Source: Salinicoccus sp. Bachu38
Lineage (GTDB): Bacteria; Bacillota; Bacilli; Staphylococcales; Salinicoccaceae
Direction: 5' to 3'
Assembly: GCF_038561955.2 (NCBI RefSeq)
Contig: NZ_CP138333.2
Location: forward strand, 1,550,001-1,614,000
Length of the DNA stretch: 64,000 nt
Shown here: positions 29,766 through 36,161 of the stretch, in pieces
Layout of the letters: every line of letters begins with the position of its first letter
How positions within the stretch are numbered: position 1 is the first letter of the stretch
The notes under the pieces: generated by a model
What the model was told of the DNA's origin: nothing
What the model saw: only the letters and a program-made list of their open reading frames with translations
The model's database searches: none
Position numbers and translations under genes: made by a program

Positions 29766-30647
29766 CTAGCTGAACGTACCCCAATCTGTCCCGACGATGC
29801 CGGTTGCTTTGTCCCACGTTTTTACCGGGAGCGTCTTATACCTGCCGTTGACGTAGTAGCCGATCCAGACATGGCCATCCTGTCGCATGAGTTCCACATA
29901 TTCCGTGGACCATCCCGGATTGGCATACCCGCCCTCCGGCGCTGATAGGAATGGACTGCCGAAGCGTGACATGATGCGCGTGCCGCCTACAGTGAACGTG
30001 CCGCGTGCCTCGATCCATTGCGTACCATATTGGTTGGTCTTCCACTCTCCGATTGTATAAGGGGTAGCTTTTGGCGCAGGTGCGGAAATCATATTGAGTC
30101 CAAAGTACTCCGCCACACCGCGTGCTACGGCTTCACCCTGTGCTTTGAGTTTGTTTTTATCCCTCATTGCCACAATATCCTGATTTGAATCCATGAATCC
30201 TCCTTCGACGAGTATCGCAAGCTGATGGGGTTCCCGTGTTTCATGAAGGTTTGTAACTTTCACACCCCTATTCGTGATGCCCATCGCTTTTGAAACCAAT
30301 GGTGCGACAGTGGAAGCAAGCTCGTATGACTGCGGTGCATATGGTCTGACATGCACCTCTGATCCGCCACCATTGAACCATACACCCCGGTAGGCATTGT
30401 GGTGGAAAGCGATATATACATCGACCTTATTTTGGTTCGCAAAGTTGGTGCGTGTCGTCAGTGGCGTATCCACTTCGCCTATCGGGTCTGATACTTCGAT
30501 GATTTCCACATCATCATAATGTTCCATCATCTTCATAAACGCATCTGCCACTGGGTCATTAAAATACCATTCTCTTTCTCCTGCGGGTGAACGCTTGCCT
30601 GCCGTGTACTTTCCGTGTCCTCTGGAAACTCCAATTTTCAATGTCAT
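29766..30647 (-). CDS. Phage endolysin: amidase_3 plus SH3b wall-binding domain
   Basis: N-acetylmuramoyl-L-alanine amidase that would cut the peptidoglycan stem from the glycan at phage release. In 293 residues, about 1-185 are the zinc amidase with ligand regions SRGHGKYT (His11), AFHHNAY and the catalytic VEGGFMDS. After an Ala/Pro linker, residues about 212-293 form an SH3_5 domain (EARGTFTVGGTRIMSRFGSPF, QDGHVWIGY, LPVKTWDK) of the type in staphylococcal phage lysins. No signal peptide, so it depends on the holin encoded just upstream. It appears intact. It is the last gene of the lysis cassette. Confidence 0.93.
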   Translation of the reverse strand: MTLKIGVSRGHGKYTAGKRSPAGEREWYFNDPVADAFMKMMEHYDDVEIIEVSDPIGEVDTPLTTRTNFANQNKVDVYIAFHHNAYRGVWFNGGGSEVHVRPYAPQSYELASTVAPLVSKAMGITNRGVKVTNLHETREPHQLAILVEGGFMDSNQDIVAMRDKNKLKAQGEAVARGVAEYFGLNMISAPAPKATPYTIGEWKTNQYGTQWIEARGTFTVGGTRIMSRFGSPFLSAPEGGYANPGWSTEYVELMRQDGHVWIGYYVNGRYKTLPVKTWDKATGIVGTDWGTFS

Positions 30648-30700
30648 AAATAATCCTCTCCTTTTTCATAATAAAAAGACCCCTCAATTTTTGAGACGTC

Positions 30701-30952
30701 CTACTTTAAACCCTGCTTCTTCAATTCTTCTTCTTGATCGCGTGCCTTTTCAGTTACAAGAAACGTATTCTTCCAGATGCCATAAAATGCAAAAGCGAGT
30801 GGTATGCCTGTCATCAACACCTGGATCCATAGGTCGATCACTTCCTGGTTGAACCAGTCAAAATGGATTCCCATCCCTTGAAGTGCAAGGAACAAGGCAC
30901 CCAGAAACCCACCAATCATAGCCACCAGCTGTTTAACCTTATCCTGTGCCAT
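30701..30952 (-). CDS. Phage holin, phi-LC3-like
   Basis: A small membrane protein of 83 residues with two membrane helices (about 10-31 and 45-64) and a charged tail rich in Glu and Lys. Size, topology and position directly before the endolysin fit a class II holin that forms membrane lesions to release the amidase. The ATG at 30952 follows AAAGGAGGTGG; a longer reading frame from 31036 runs back through xhlA sequence and has no ribosome site. It lies 16 bases after the xhlA stop. Confidence 0.85.
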   Translation of the reverse strand: MAQDKVKQLVAMIGGFLGALFLALQGMGIHFDWFNQEVIDLWIQVLMTGIPLAFAFYGIWKNTFLVTEKARDQEEELKKQGLK

Positions 30953-30968
30953 CTCCCACCTCCTTTCA

Positions 30969-31226
30969 TCAAATGAATATGAATCCCAACACGAATATGA
31001 TGAAAGGCACGAGGATTCCTGATGCAAAGCCGGCAACCCATTTCAATGTTGTTTTCAATTCCTGCAGATTTTCTTCTGTAGCTTCTGCCATGCCGAAAGC
31101 CGCATTCGATTTATCATAGGCATCATCAGCACGTTGCCTGATCTGTTCCAATCCGCTTAATTTGCCGTCAATCTGACCGAGCCTGTCAAAAATTCTTATC
31201 GCAATATCCTTGTCTTCATTCGGCAT
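30969..31226 (-). CDS. XhlA-like phage lysis accessory protein
   Basis: An 85-residue protein with a soluble amphipathic N-terminal part (heptad-like, about 10-60) and one C-terminal membrane helix (about 64-84), the plan of haemolysin XhlA of PBSX, which helps holin and lysin act. The ATG at 31226 follows GGGAGTGG. First gene of the three-gene lysis cassette. A hairpin with a T-run (31283-31298) lies upstream, so the cassette should have its own promoter, which I could not identify. Confidence 0.8.
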   Translation of the reverse strand: MPNEDKDIAIRIFDRLGQIDGKLSGLEQIRQRADDAYDKSNAAFGMAEATEENLQELKTTLKWVAGFASGILVPFIIFVLGFIFI

Positions 31227-31282
31227 TGCACCACTCCCTTCTTCTATAGTTGGTATATACTTCCACCTCCTTCAATAGAAAA

Positions 31283-31298
31283 GGCCGACCATCCGGCC
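31283..31298 (-). terminator. Possible terminator between ArpU gene and lysis cassette
   Basis: GGCCG / CGGCC stem with a six-base loop followed on the minus strand by TTTTCTATT. If active it would separate early/late-regulator transcription from the lysis genes. Confidence 0.5.
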
Positions 31299-31352
31299 GA
31301 CCTCAGTTCCTATGATGCTGTTTCGTCCATTTCACCGGTAAAAGGATTTCAT

Positions 31353-31384
31353 ATTGTAGCAACCTATCTATAGATTCCTACAAT
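31353..31384. promoter_or_regulatory. Palindrome in the ArpU-lysis junction
   Basis: Outer arms ATTGTAG / CTACAAT with a further inner palindrome CTATCTATAG. There is no T-run, so it looks like a protein-binding site, possibly that of the ArpU-type activator. The whole 31227-31487 gap (261 bases) holds this, the hairpin at 31283 and no gene that I can support; in complete phages this is where the packaging and structural genes begin. Confidence 0.4.
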
Positions 31385-31487
31385 ACAATTGTAATGCCTC
31401 ACCAGGCTGAATGTGTCCATCTGCCGTACATGAATGGTACAGATGAAGTCCGGCAAAAGTACACATGCATTACGGTTTCTACGAAGT

Positions 31488-31940
31488 TCACGTCTCCCCT
31501 TCACCTTTCCCGTACACCTCCAAGCCCAGGAAGAAGGCGAGCCTCACTATGGCATCGTTCTTCAGTTCATAGTACTTCGTGCGGCTGATTCCGAGTTCCG
31601 TATAAAGCTCCACATCCATCATCTTCTCCTCCTGAAGATATTTGTATACGATGATATACCGCTCATTCGGCTTCAGGCACTCCACTGCTTCATGCATCTT
31701 GGCCATGGTCTCTTCACGCCTTTCCATCAGCTCCTGCCGTTTGATGTTCCTGCTGGCAGCCTGTTCGACATTGTTCAGGCTGCGGTTGGTCGTCGGTGGA
31801 ATGAAGCTGAAGGATTGTGTGACGGACGGCTCTTCCCTCAACGGGGAAAGGTGAAGCAGCTGGTGGTACTCATTAATGAATTTATGGACAGCATTGCGTG
31901 TAGCGACGGTGTCCAGGTTCTCAATTTTTATCAGTGACAT
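31488..31940 (-). CDS. ArpU/RinA-family phage late-gene activator
   Basis: A 150-residue protein resembling ArpU and RinA regulators. The C-terminal part (about 88-140) is a sigma-70 region-4-like HTH: LKPNERYIIVYKYLQEE followed by YTELGISRTKYYELKNDAIVRLA. Such proteins switch on terminase, structural and lysis genes. Here those targets are absent except for the lysis cassette 261 bases downstream. Start at 31940 has GGAGGG upstream. It would be the last gene of the early operon. Confidence 0.85.
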   Translation of the reverse strand: MSLIKIENLDTVATRNAVHKFINEYHQLLHLSPLREEPSVTQSFSFIPPTTNRSLNNVEQAASRNIKRQELMERREETMAKMHEAVECLKPNERYIIVYKYLQEEKMMDVELYTELGISRTKYYELKNDAIVRLAFFLGLEVYGKGEGET

Positions 31941-31954
31941 CTGTAACCCTCCAT

Positions 31955-32041
31955 TTATTTGTTCAACAGTGCTTTCACTTTCTCCAGAATGTTCTTATGG
32001 TCCTGCGGGTCAGAATCCATTTGCGGCTCTTGCTGATTCAC
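31955..32041 (-). CDS. Small phage ORF (28 residues)
   Basis: GTG at 32041 with GGGAGG nine bases upstream, inside the 3' end of the preceding gene, encodes a 28-residue charged, probably helical peptide (MNQQEPQMDSD at the start, ILEKVKALLNK at the end). It overlaps the preceding gene by about 30 bases in another frame. The good ribosome site and gapless packing support translation, but it is very short. Function unknown. Confidence 0.45.
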   Translation of the reverse strand: MNQQEPQMDSDPQDHKNILEKVKALLNK

Positions 32042-32363
32042 TTTCAAACGCCTCCCTGGCCTGATAATCATTCATGGTGTCCTCTTTGATATGGAATATC
32101 GATTGCTGGCAATCCAATGCCGGTTGGCCATGTCTTTTACGGTGGTATCTGGCCACCCTGTAGAGTGCACCGGGCGTATAATTTCTGATATAATCCCACA
32201 ACTGTTCAGAATCGCCAGCGATATCCAGCCTGTTGTTCTCCAGGAGATACAGCAGAACATGCCTGTACACTGTAAACAGTCTGGCTGCAGCTTCTCCCCC
32301 GGCCATTTGAGACGCTTCATCTATAGTCGTTTCAATGACTTCCAGCTGATCGATGATTCCCAT
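32010..32363 (-). CDS. Phage protein of unknown function
   Basis: A 117-residue soluble protein I do not recognise. It looks helical throughout, with an N-terminal acidic stretch (MGIIDQLEVIETTIDEAS), a middle part rich in Tyr and Arg (LYRVARYHRKRHGQ) and a low-complexity Ala/Glu tail. The start overlaps the helicase stop by one base, so it belongs to the early operon between helicase and ArpU gene, a place that often holds small recombination, resolvase or regulatory genes. Confidence 0.65.
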   Translation of the reverse strand: MGIIDQLEVIETTIDEASQMAGGEAAARLFTVYRHVLLYLLENNRLDIAGDSEQLWDYIRNYTPGALYRVARYHRKRHGQPALDCQQSIFHIKEDTMNDYQAREAFESESARAANGF

Positions 32364-33646
32364 CAGCCTGAACCCCCGGAAATCATTTGGTCGTGCCGGC
32401 GGAATGTCGTGAGTGCCGTGCCCGTCGGTCCGTCCTTGTTTTTCGCAACGATGATTTCCATACGGCTGCCTTCAGTCGAGCCTGAAGGGTCTCCCCCGTT
32501 CCGGATGTAGTAGTCCTCCCTGTGGCAGAAGAACACCATGTCTGCATCCTGTTCCAGCTGTCCGGTCTCCCTGAGGTCGCTCAGTACCGGCCGCTTATCC
32601 TGCCTGACATCGCTCGCGCGGGAGAGCTGGGACAATGCGATGATGGTCACATTCATGTCTTTCGCTATGACCTTCAGTGCCCTCGATATCTCTTCAAGTT
32701 CTGCCCGCCGGTCACGCAGCCCGTCATCTGATTGCATAAGCTGGATGTAATCGATGAAGATGATCCCCTGTCTCCCTTCCGGTATGTTATTGGCGGCGGT
32801 CCTCACTTTGTTTGGTGTTACAGTCGAATCATCCATTATTTTGATGCTCGAGGCGTGATAGCATTTGATTCCGTCAATGACTTTGTCAATCTCTTCATTG
32901 GTCATCATCCTGCTCGGTTCTTTGAATTTAGTGAGATTAACTCCTGTCAGTGTTGCCAGGATGCGCTGCGTTACACTGACCTCTGTTGTTTCTGCAGAAA
33001 AGAATATGATTTCATTCTGTTCACTCTGCATATTCTGGGCCATCTGAAGCGCCAGGGCTGTCTTGCCCATTGAAGGCCTTGCACCTACCAGAATCAATTG
33101 CTTGGGTGAGACCCCGGATATGAGCCTGTCCAGTGACACCAGGCCCGTCTTGATGATGGTTGTTGAATCTTCGTTATACAGACTGTTGAATATGGTCTTC
33201 AGTGTGTCGCGTTTCCCATCTGCCTGCACCAGGTCAACCTTCTCCAACTTGTCGATCCGGTTGCGGATATCCATGCGGCTTGCAGGGGTCGGTGCATTCA
33301 TGTACCTTTCAATGGCTTTATCAAGTTCCCGGTGTTTGTAGTGCTCCAGCACCTGCTCCTGATCGAACATGAAGCCCTTGTCGGTTGGTACTTCCATATA
33401 GGCAATCTGTTTCACGAATTCATAGCCACCATATACTTCCGGAGCCTTCACTGATTCACTGATGAGCTGCTGTTTATCAAATTCAGGATCGTTGAGCAAC
33501 CGGGCGGCCAATGCAGCATGCTTTTCATTTTCGAAGTATCCTGGTTCCAGTCTCAGCCGTCTTCTGAGATTCGGGAAATTGAGTGCTTTGGCGAGTACGG
33601 TCTTTTCGAAGTATTCCACTTCGGTAAATCGGGAGAGGTCATTCAT
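32363..33646 (-). CDS. Replicative DNA helicase, DnaB/SPP1 G40P type
   Basis: Hexameric 5'-3' helicase for phage replication. The 427-residue protein has the DnaB N-terminal helical domain (about 1-110), a linker, and the RecA-like ATPase with Walker A GARPSMGKTA near 188-197, FSAETTE, Walker B IIFIDYIQLM near 285 and the DnaB-type SQLSRASDVR and QDADMVFFCHRE motifs. The ATG at 33646 has GGGAGG nine bases upstream and overlaps the loader gene; a frame extended to 33841 is unsupported. It appears intact, about the size of host DnaC/DnaB. Confidence 0.93.
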   Translation of the reverse strand: MNDLSRFTEVEYFEKTVLAKALNFPNLRRRLRLEPGYFENEKHAALAARLLNDPEFDKQQLISESVKAPEVYGGYEFVKQIAYMEVPTDKGFMFDQEQVLEHYKHRELDKAIERYMNAPTPASRMDIRNRIDKLEKVDLVQADGKRDTLKTIFNSLYNEDSTTIIKTGLVSLDRLISGVSPKQLILVGARPSMGKTALALQMAQNMQSEQNEIIFFSAETTEVSVTQRILATLTGVNLTKFKEPSRMMTNEEIDKVIDGIKCYHASSIKIMDDSTVTPNKVRTAANNIPEGRQGIIFIDYIQLMQSDDGLRDRRAELEEISRALKVIAKDMNVTIIALSQLSRASDVRQDKRPVLSDLRETGQLEQDADMVFFCHREDYYIRNGGDPSGSTEGSRMEIIVAKNKDGPTGTALTTFRRHDQMISGGSG

Positions 33647-33983
33647 GGCCGGCACCTCCCTTGAGCATCGCCTGGAGCTTTTCCAGTTTCTCTTCACGTT
33701 CCCTCGCAAGTTTCGGGTCTGCCTTTTCACGCTCGACCTGTTCAATATCTGCCTGCATCCGGTCATCACTGTGTATTTCCCTGATATGCACGATATGTGC
33801 CAGTTTTGGTGGAAATATCTCTTTGGTCGCATAATCATCAAGTTTGGCCATCGTCATGTAATGATCGCCTTTCATGATCTGCCGCACCCATGCCTGCTTC
33901 GTTGCGATATCTGCATCATTGAGAAAGGATGGGTAATAGGATTTGATGCGACCCAGCACTTCTTTGGCTTCTTCATAATTCAT
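33639..33983 (-). CDS. Helicase loader/inhibitor, SPP1 G39P-like
   Basis: A 114-residue protein. The N-terminal half (about 1-70) is helical with YEEAKEVLGRIKSYYPSF, IATKQAWVRQIMKGDHYMTMAKLDDYATK and FPPKLAHI, the pattern of G39P-type loaders that bind and deliver the phage helicase. The C-terminal half is a highly charged, probably disordered Glu/Lys helix, which in G39P contacts the helicase. It lies between the initiator and the helicase genes, exactly as gene 39 between 38 and 40 in SPP1, and overlaps the helicase start. Confidence 0.8.
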   Translation of the reverse strand: MNYEEAKEVLGRIKSYYPSFLNDADIATKQAWVRQIMKGDHYMTMAKLDDYATKEIFPPKLAHIVHIREIHSDDRMQADIEQVEREKADPKLAREREEKLEKLQAMLKGGAGHE

Positions 33984-33991
33984 GGAACCAC

Positions 33992-34696
33992 CTACAATCC
34001 TTTCAGGAAGGCATTGCCATCTTCTGAAGCTGGTTTGCTGTCCGCTTCATACAGATTGCCTTTGACATATTCGTGATCATCCAGGAACCGCTCTTCATTC
34101 AGGAAGGTGGCTGGATATGCCTGGAACCGTTTATCCTCAGCCTTGATGCTCTTGAGATATGCGATGGTGCCGGCCCTGATGATGTCCCACTCATGATTTC
34201 TTATGGCCCTGTCGAATGCTTTGGAAGCTTTGGGCCTCGCCTTCTTCTTGCTGTAGAGCGTGTAGAAGTCTTCAAAGTGCGCATGTTCTTTATTGGTTAT
34301 ATTATTCCTGGTTATATTATTATCAGTTATGCTATTCTCTTTAACAGTTCCGTCAACGGCCGGTGCCCCGCCTGACAACGGTCCATTATCAGAATGGTCA
34401 ACAGCCGTTGCCGTCTGTGTTGACGGGTATATCTTCCTATTCGTTACGACAGTGCCATTTCTCTTATAGACGATGCTGATATACCCTCTCGATTTCAGTT
34501 TCTTCAACCGCCGGGATACGGTGACATCCGTTACGCTGAAGAGATTGGCAAAGTAGTCATTGGATGCGTAGCAGTAGCCATGCTTATTCGATAGTGCAGT
34601 GATTTCTGCATATAATATCTTTTCATCACCGGTAAGGTCGGGGTCATACCGTACCTCGGCAGTAATGAATCCAAAGTAGCTTGGATGATTCTCCAT
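33992..34696 (-). CDS. Phage replication initiator with N-terminal winged helix
   Basis: A 234-residue protein. Residues about 8-90 are a winged-helix DNA-binding domain with LTGDEKILYAEITALSN, CYASNDYFANLFSVTDVTVSRRLKKLKSRGYI. A Thr/Asn-rich linker (about 95-140) follows, then a C-terminal domain FEDFYTLYSKKKARPKASKAF common in phage replisome organisers. By position it equals SPP1 gene 38, the origin-binding protein. The AT-rich linker coding stretch (34270-34340, repeated Asn/Ile codons) may be the replication origin, as origins often lie within the initiator gene; that is inference. Confidence 0.82.
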   Translation of the reverse strand: MENHPSYFGFITAEVRYDPDLTGDEKILYAEITALSNKHGYCYASNDYFANLFSVTDVTVSRRLKKLKSRGYISIVYKRNGTVVTNRKIYPSTQTATAVDHSDNGPLSGGAPAVDGTVKENSITDNNITRNNITNKEHAHFEDFYTLYSKKKARPKASKAFDRAIRNHEWDIIRAGTIAYLKSIKAEDKRFQAYPATFLNEERFLDDHEYVKGNLYEADSKPASEDGNAFLKGL

Positions 34697-34815
34697 ATTG
34701 AATGCCTCCGATTCGTGCCTTATTTATTTTGGAATATTTATTATCGTACCGTTTTTTTCCATTGCGTTCTTTTTACCTGTGGCTCTCTTCCATTGCCTCT
34801 AACAATTTCATAAAA

Positions 34816-34829
34816 TCGCGTTTATGCGA
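34816..34829. promoter_or_regulatory. Operator copy 1, downstream of the Cro-like gene
   Basis: TCGCGTTTATGCGA, an inverted repeat TCGC-N6-GCGA, embedded in an 18-base sequence (34813-34830) repeated exactly at 35055-35072. It adjoins the stop codon of the HTH gene and lies 120 bases before the initiator gene. A repressor bound here could act on expression of the replication genes separately from the switch promoters. Confidence 0.65.
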
Positions 34830-35039
34830 CTATGATGTTAAAAAAATATCTTTTGCCTCCCCCTTCGTCAGAGGAATCACCTCTACCATCTTTTGAATAT
34901 CACCAATGGTGAATGATTCTCCACCACCCTTCATCTTTCTGTAAAATGTAGAACGATCCATTCCTATGGCTGCAGCCACTTTTTCCTGCGTCATGTTTTT
35001 CTTGGTCAGAAGTTCTTTAAGCTTTAAAGTATCCACCAT
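34830..35039 (-). CDS. Cro-like HTH protein
   Basis: A 69-residue, single-domain XRE-type DNA-binding protein. HTH residues are MTQEKVAAAIGMDRSTFYRKMKG (about 16-38). It lies divergent from the ImmR-like repressor gene and is first in the lytic-direction operon, so a Cro-type or antirepressor role is likely. AAGGAGG is seven bases before the ATG. Operator copies flank the gene on both sides. The 34697-34829 stretch after it has only tiny frames without ribosome sites. Confidence 0.8.
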   Translation of the reverse strand: MVDTLKLKELLTKKNMTQEKVAAAIGMDRSTFYRKMKGGGESFTIGDIQKMVEVIPLTKGEAKDIFLTS

Positions 35040-35057
35040 TTTTCATGCCTCCTTAAA

Positions 35058-35071
35058 TCGCGTTTATGCGA
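35058..35071. promoter_or_regulatory. Operator copy 2, in the leader of the Cro-like gene
   Basis: Identical TCGCGTTTATGCGA, immediately downstream of the -10 of the lytic-direction promoter (35085-35112) and next to the ribosome site of the Cro-like gene. Binding would block early transcription. Confidence 0.7.
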
Positions 35072-35084
35072 CCAGGTGATTAAT

Positions 35085-35112
35085 ATAGTAACACAACAAA
35101 AAGTGATGTCAA
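35085..35112 (-). promoter_or_regulatory. Lytic-direction early promoter
   Basis: Minus-strand -35 TTGACA (35107-35112), 16-base spacer, -10 TACTAT (35085-35090). It would drive the Cro-like gene and the replication operon. Confidence 0.7.
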
Positions 35113-35143
35113 TAAATTAATATCATAAATGCGACAATATTAG

Positions 35144-35157
35144 TTGCGTATTTGCAA
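35144..35157. promoter_or_regulatory. Operator copy 3, over the -35 of the repressor promoter
   Basis: TTGCGTATTTGCAA, a palindrome matching TYGCGTWTWTGCRA as defined by the other two copies. It covers the -35 TTGCGT of the repressor promoter (35144-35172). A half-site ATGCGA lies at 35129-35134. Confidence 0.6.
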
Positions 35158-35172
35158 CAACGTATATATAAT
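35144..35172 (+). promoter_or_regulatory. Repressor-maintenance promoter
   Basis: -35 TTGCGT (35144-35149), 17-base spacer, -10 TATAAT (35167-35172), about 40 bases before the ImmR-like gene. Its -35 is inside operator copy 3, which suggests autoregulation. Confidence 0.65.
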
Positions 35173-35211
35173 ACAAGTATAAATTAAGGGTATTCCGGGG
35201 AGGATAAAACC

Positions 35212-35541
35212 ATGGATGTAGGGGAAAGAATTAGACATCGACGGAAAGAGCTGGACGTTTCTGCTGATGCGCTTGCGAACTTTGTGGGGGTTTCGAGGGC
35301 AACGATCTTCAGATATGAAAGAGGCGATATAGAAAAAATGCCTGCAGTCACACTGAAAAAGATTGCTGAGAAGTTGAGAACCACCCCAGCATTCCTGATG
35401 GGATGGACTGAAGAAAAAGAAACTGAAGCAGCTCCCATTGATACCATCGCCGCCCATATTGACGATGATGTTACCGAAGAAGAGATGGATGATATTGTGA
35501 AGTATATCGAGTTTATCAAATCCCAGCATAAAGGCAAGTAA
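35212..35541 (+). CDS. ImmR-like phage repressor
   Basis: A 109-residue XRE-family repressor. HTH at about 5-60 (RIRHRRKELDVSADALANFVGVSRATIFRYERG), followed by LKKIAEKLRTTPAFLMGW, a very common pattern in Siphoviridae repressors. The C-terminal 45 residues are a short acidic helix with no S24 autocleavage domain, so it is not LexA/CI-like; it resembles ImmR of ICEBs1 and phi105 repressor, which are inactivated by a partner metalloprotease. That partner gene follows at 10 bases. GGGGAGG precedes the ATG. Confidence 0.88.
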   Translation: MDVGERIRHRRKELDVSADALANFVGVSRATIFRYERGDIEKMPAVTLKKIAEKLRTTPAFLMGWTEEKETEAAPIDTIAAHIDDDVTEEEMDDIVKYIEFIKSQHKGK

Positions 35542-35550
35542 GGTGATAAG

Positions 35551-36006
35551 GTGCAACAGCTTGAAAGATTGATTTCGCGTGTTCCGGAAGTGAATATTAC
35601 GCATGACCATCTCATGCCCAAAAGTCTGGATGGTCTCTACTACGATGATAATATACGGCTTAACGCAAACAATGACTACTACAAAAATGTAGCGGTGCTC
35701 GCTGAAGAGATCGGCCACTACTATACATCAAATGGTCATATCACAAACTATAAAGACATCAATAATATGAGGCAGGAAATCCGTGCCCGTCGCGTCGGCA
35801 TAAAACTTGTTCTGCCTCTGGAGAGTCTGATCGACTGCTATGAGAAAGGGCACTGGGGTGATCTGTATGCGATGTGTCTGCACCTGGAGATTGACAGAAG
35901 CTACTTTGAAGAAGCAATCGAGGATTATAAGCAGCAGTTTGGATCCTATGTAAAATATGACGGCTATCTCATAGAATTCGAGCCATTGAAAATAAAACGA
36001 AGCTAA
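35551..36006 (+). CDS. ImmA/IrrE-like metallopeptidase, probable anti-repressor
   Basis: A 151-residue protein of the phage ImmA/IrrE group. The motif region reads VLAEEIGHYYTS near residues 48-59, where the HExxH zinc site of classical ImmA would be; the first His is Glu here, a variant often seen in phage members. Other hallmarks are the LNANNDYYKN lead-in and RARRVGIKLVLPLESL. It is expected to cut the ImmR-like repressor after DNA damage. The GTG start at 35551 follows AAGGTGATAAG. Translation is closely coupled to the repressor gene. Catalytic competence is uncertain given the altered motif. Confidence 0.8.
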   Translation: MQQLERLISRVPEVNITHDHLMPKSLDGLYYDDNIRLNANNDYYKNVAVLAEEIGHYYTSNGHITNYKDINNMRQEIRARRVGIKLVLPLESLIDCYEKGHWGDLYAMCLHLEIDRSYFEEAIEDYKQQFGSYVKYDGYLIEFEPLKIKRS

Positions 36007-36040
36007 TCATGCATAATTCAATGGTGACTTGCTGATTATG

Positions 36041-36110
36041 GATAACCGCTCAACCGAGAGCATAGCCAGGTGCCTGAGGAAATACCACCGAGGTACAGCT
36101 CGGCATTTAC
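36041..36110 (+). ncRNA. Candidate structured leader with alternative pairings
   Basis: Three short hairpins in a row: GCTC/GAGC (36048-36061), CAGG/CCTG (36067-36076), CCGAG/CTCGG (36088-36103). The element ACCGAG occurs twice (36053-36058, 36087-36092) and both copies can pair with CTCGG, giving mutually exclusive folds. It lies between the ImmA-like gene and the exonuclease. I recognise no known riboswitch. Confidence 0.35.
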
Positions 36111-36161
36111 GCTCATATGACTGATTCAATGGAATATGATCAGCATACTTCACGATGTAAA

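Larger units (their letters stand above)
29567..36010. mobile_element. Stripped prophage remnant (about 6.4 kb)
   Basis: A block of phage genes between rpsD and a DnaQ-like exonuclease. In transcription order on the minus strand it has a Cro-like HTH gene, an initiator, a G39P-like loader, a DnaB-type helicase, two small genes, an ArpU-type activator, XhlA, holin and amidase. ImmR- and ImmA-like genes lie divergently on the plus strand. Missing are integrase, excisionase, terminase, portal, capsid and tail. No flanking direct repeat that could be attL/attR was evident, so the limits are approximate. Staphylococcus-type SH3b in the lysin indicates a phage of this host family. Either an internally deleted prophage or a helper-dependent element. 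Confidence 0.85.

Noticed and set aside
34697-34815. Tiny frames of 12-13 codons between the Cro-like gene and the initiator gene
   Set aside because: Both begin with ATG but lack ribosome sites; coding is not supported. The stretch is more likely promoter and operator sequence.
36041-36116. tRNA or tRNA fragment at the prophage edge
   Set aside because: The GC-rich hairpins looked tRNA-like at first, but there is no seven-base acceptor pair, no T-loop GTTCRA and no anticodon arm of proper size.
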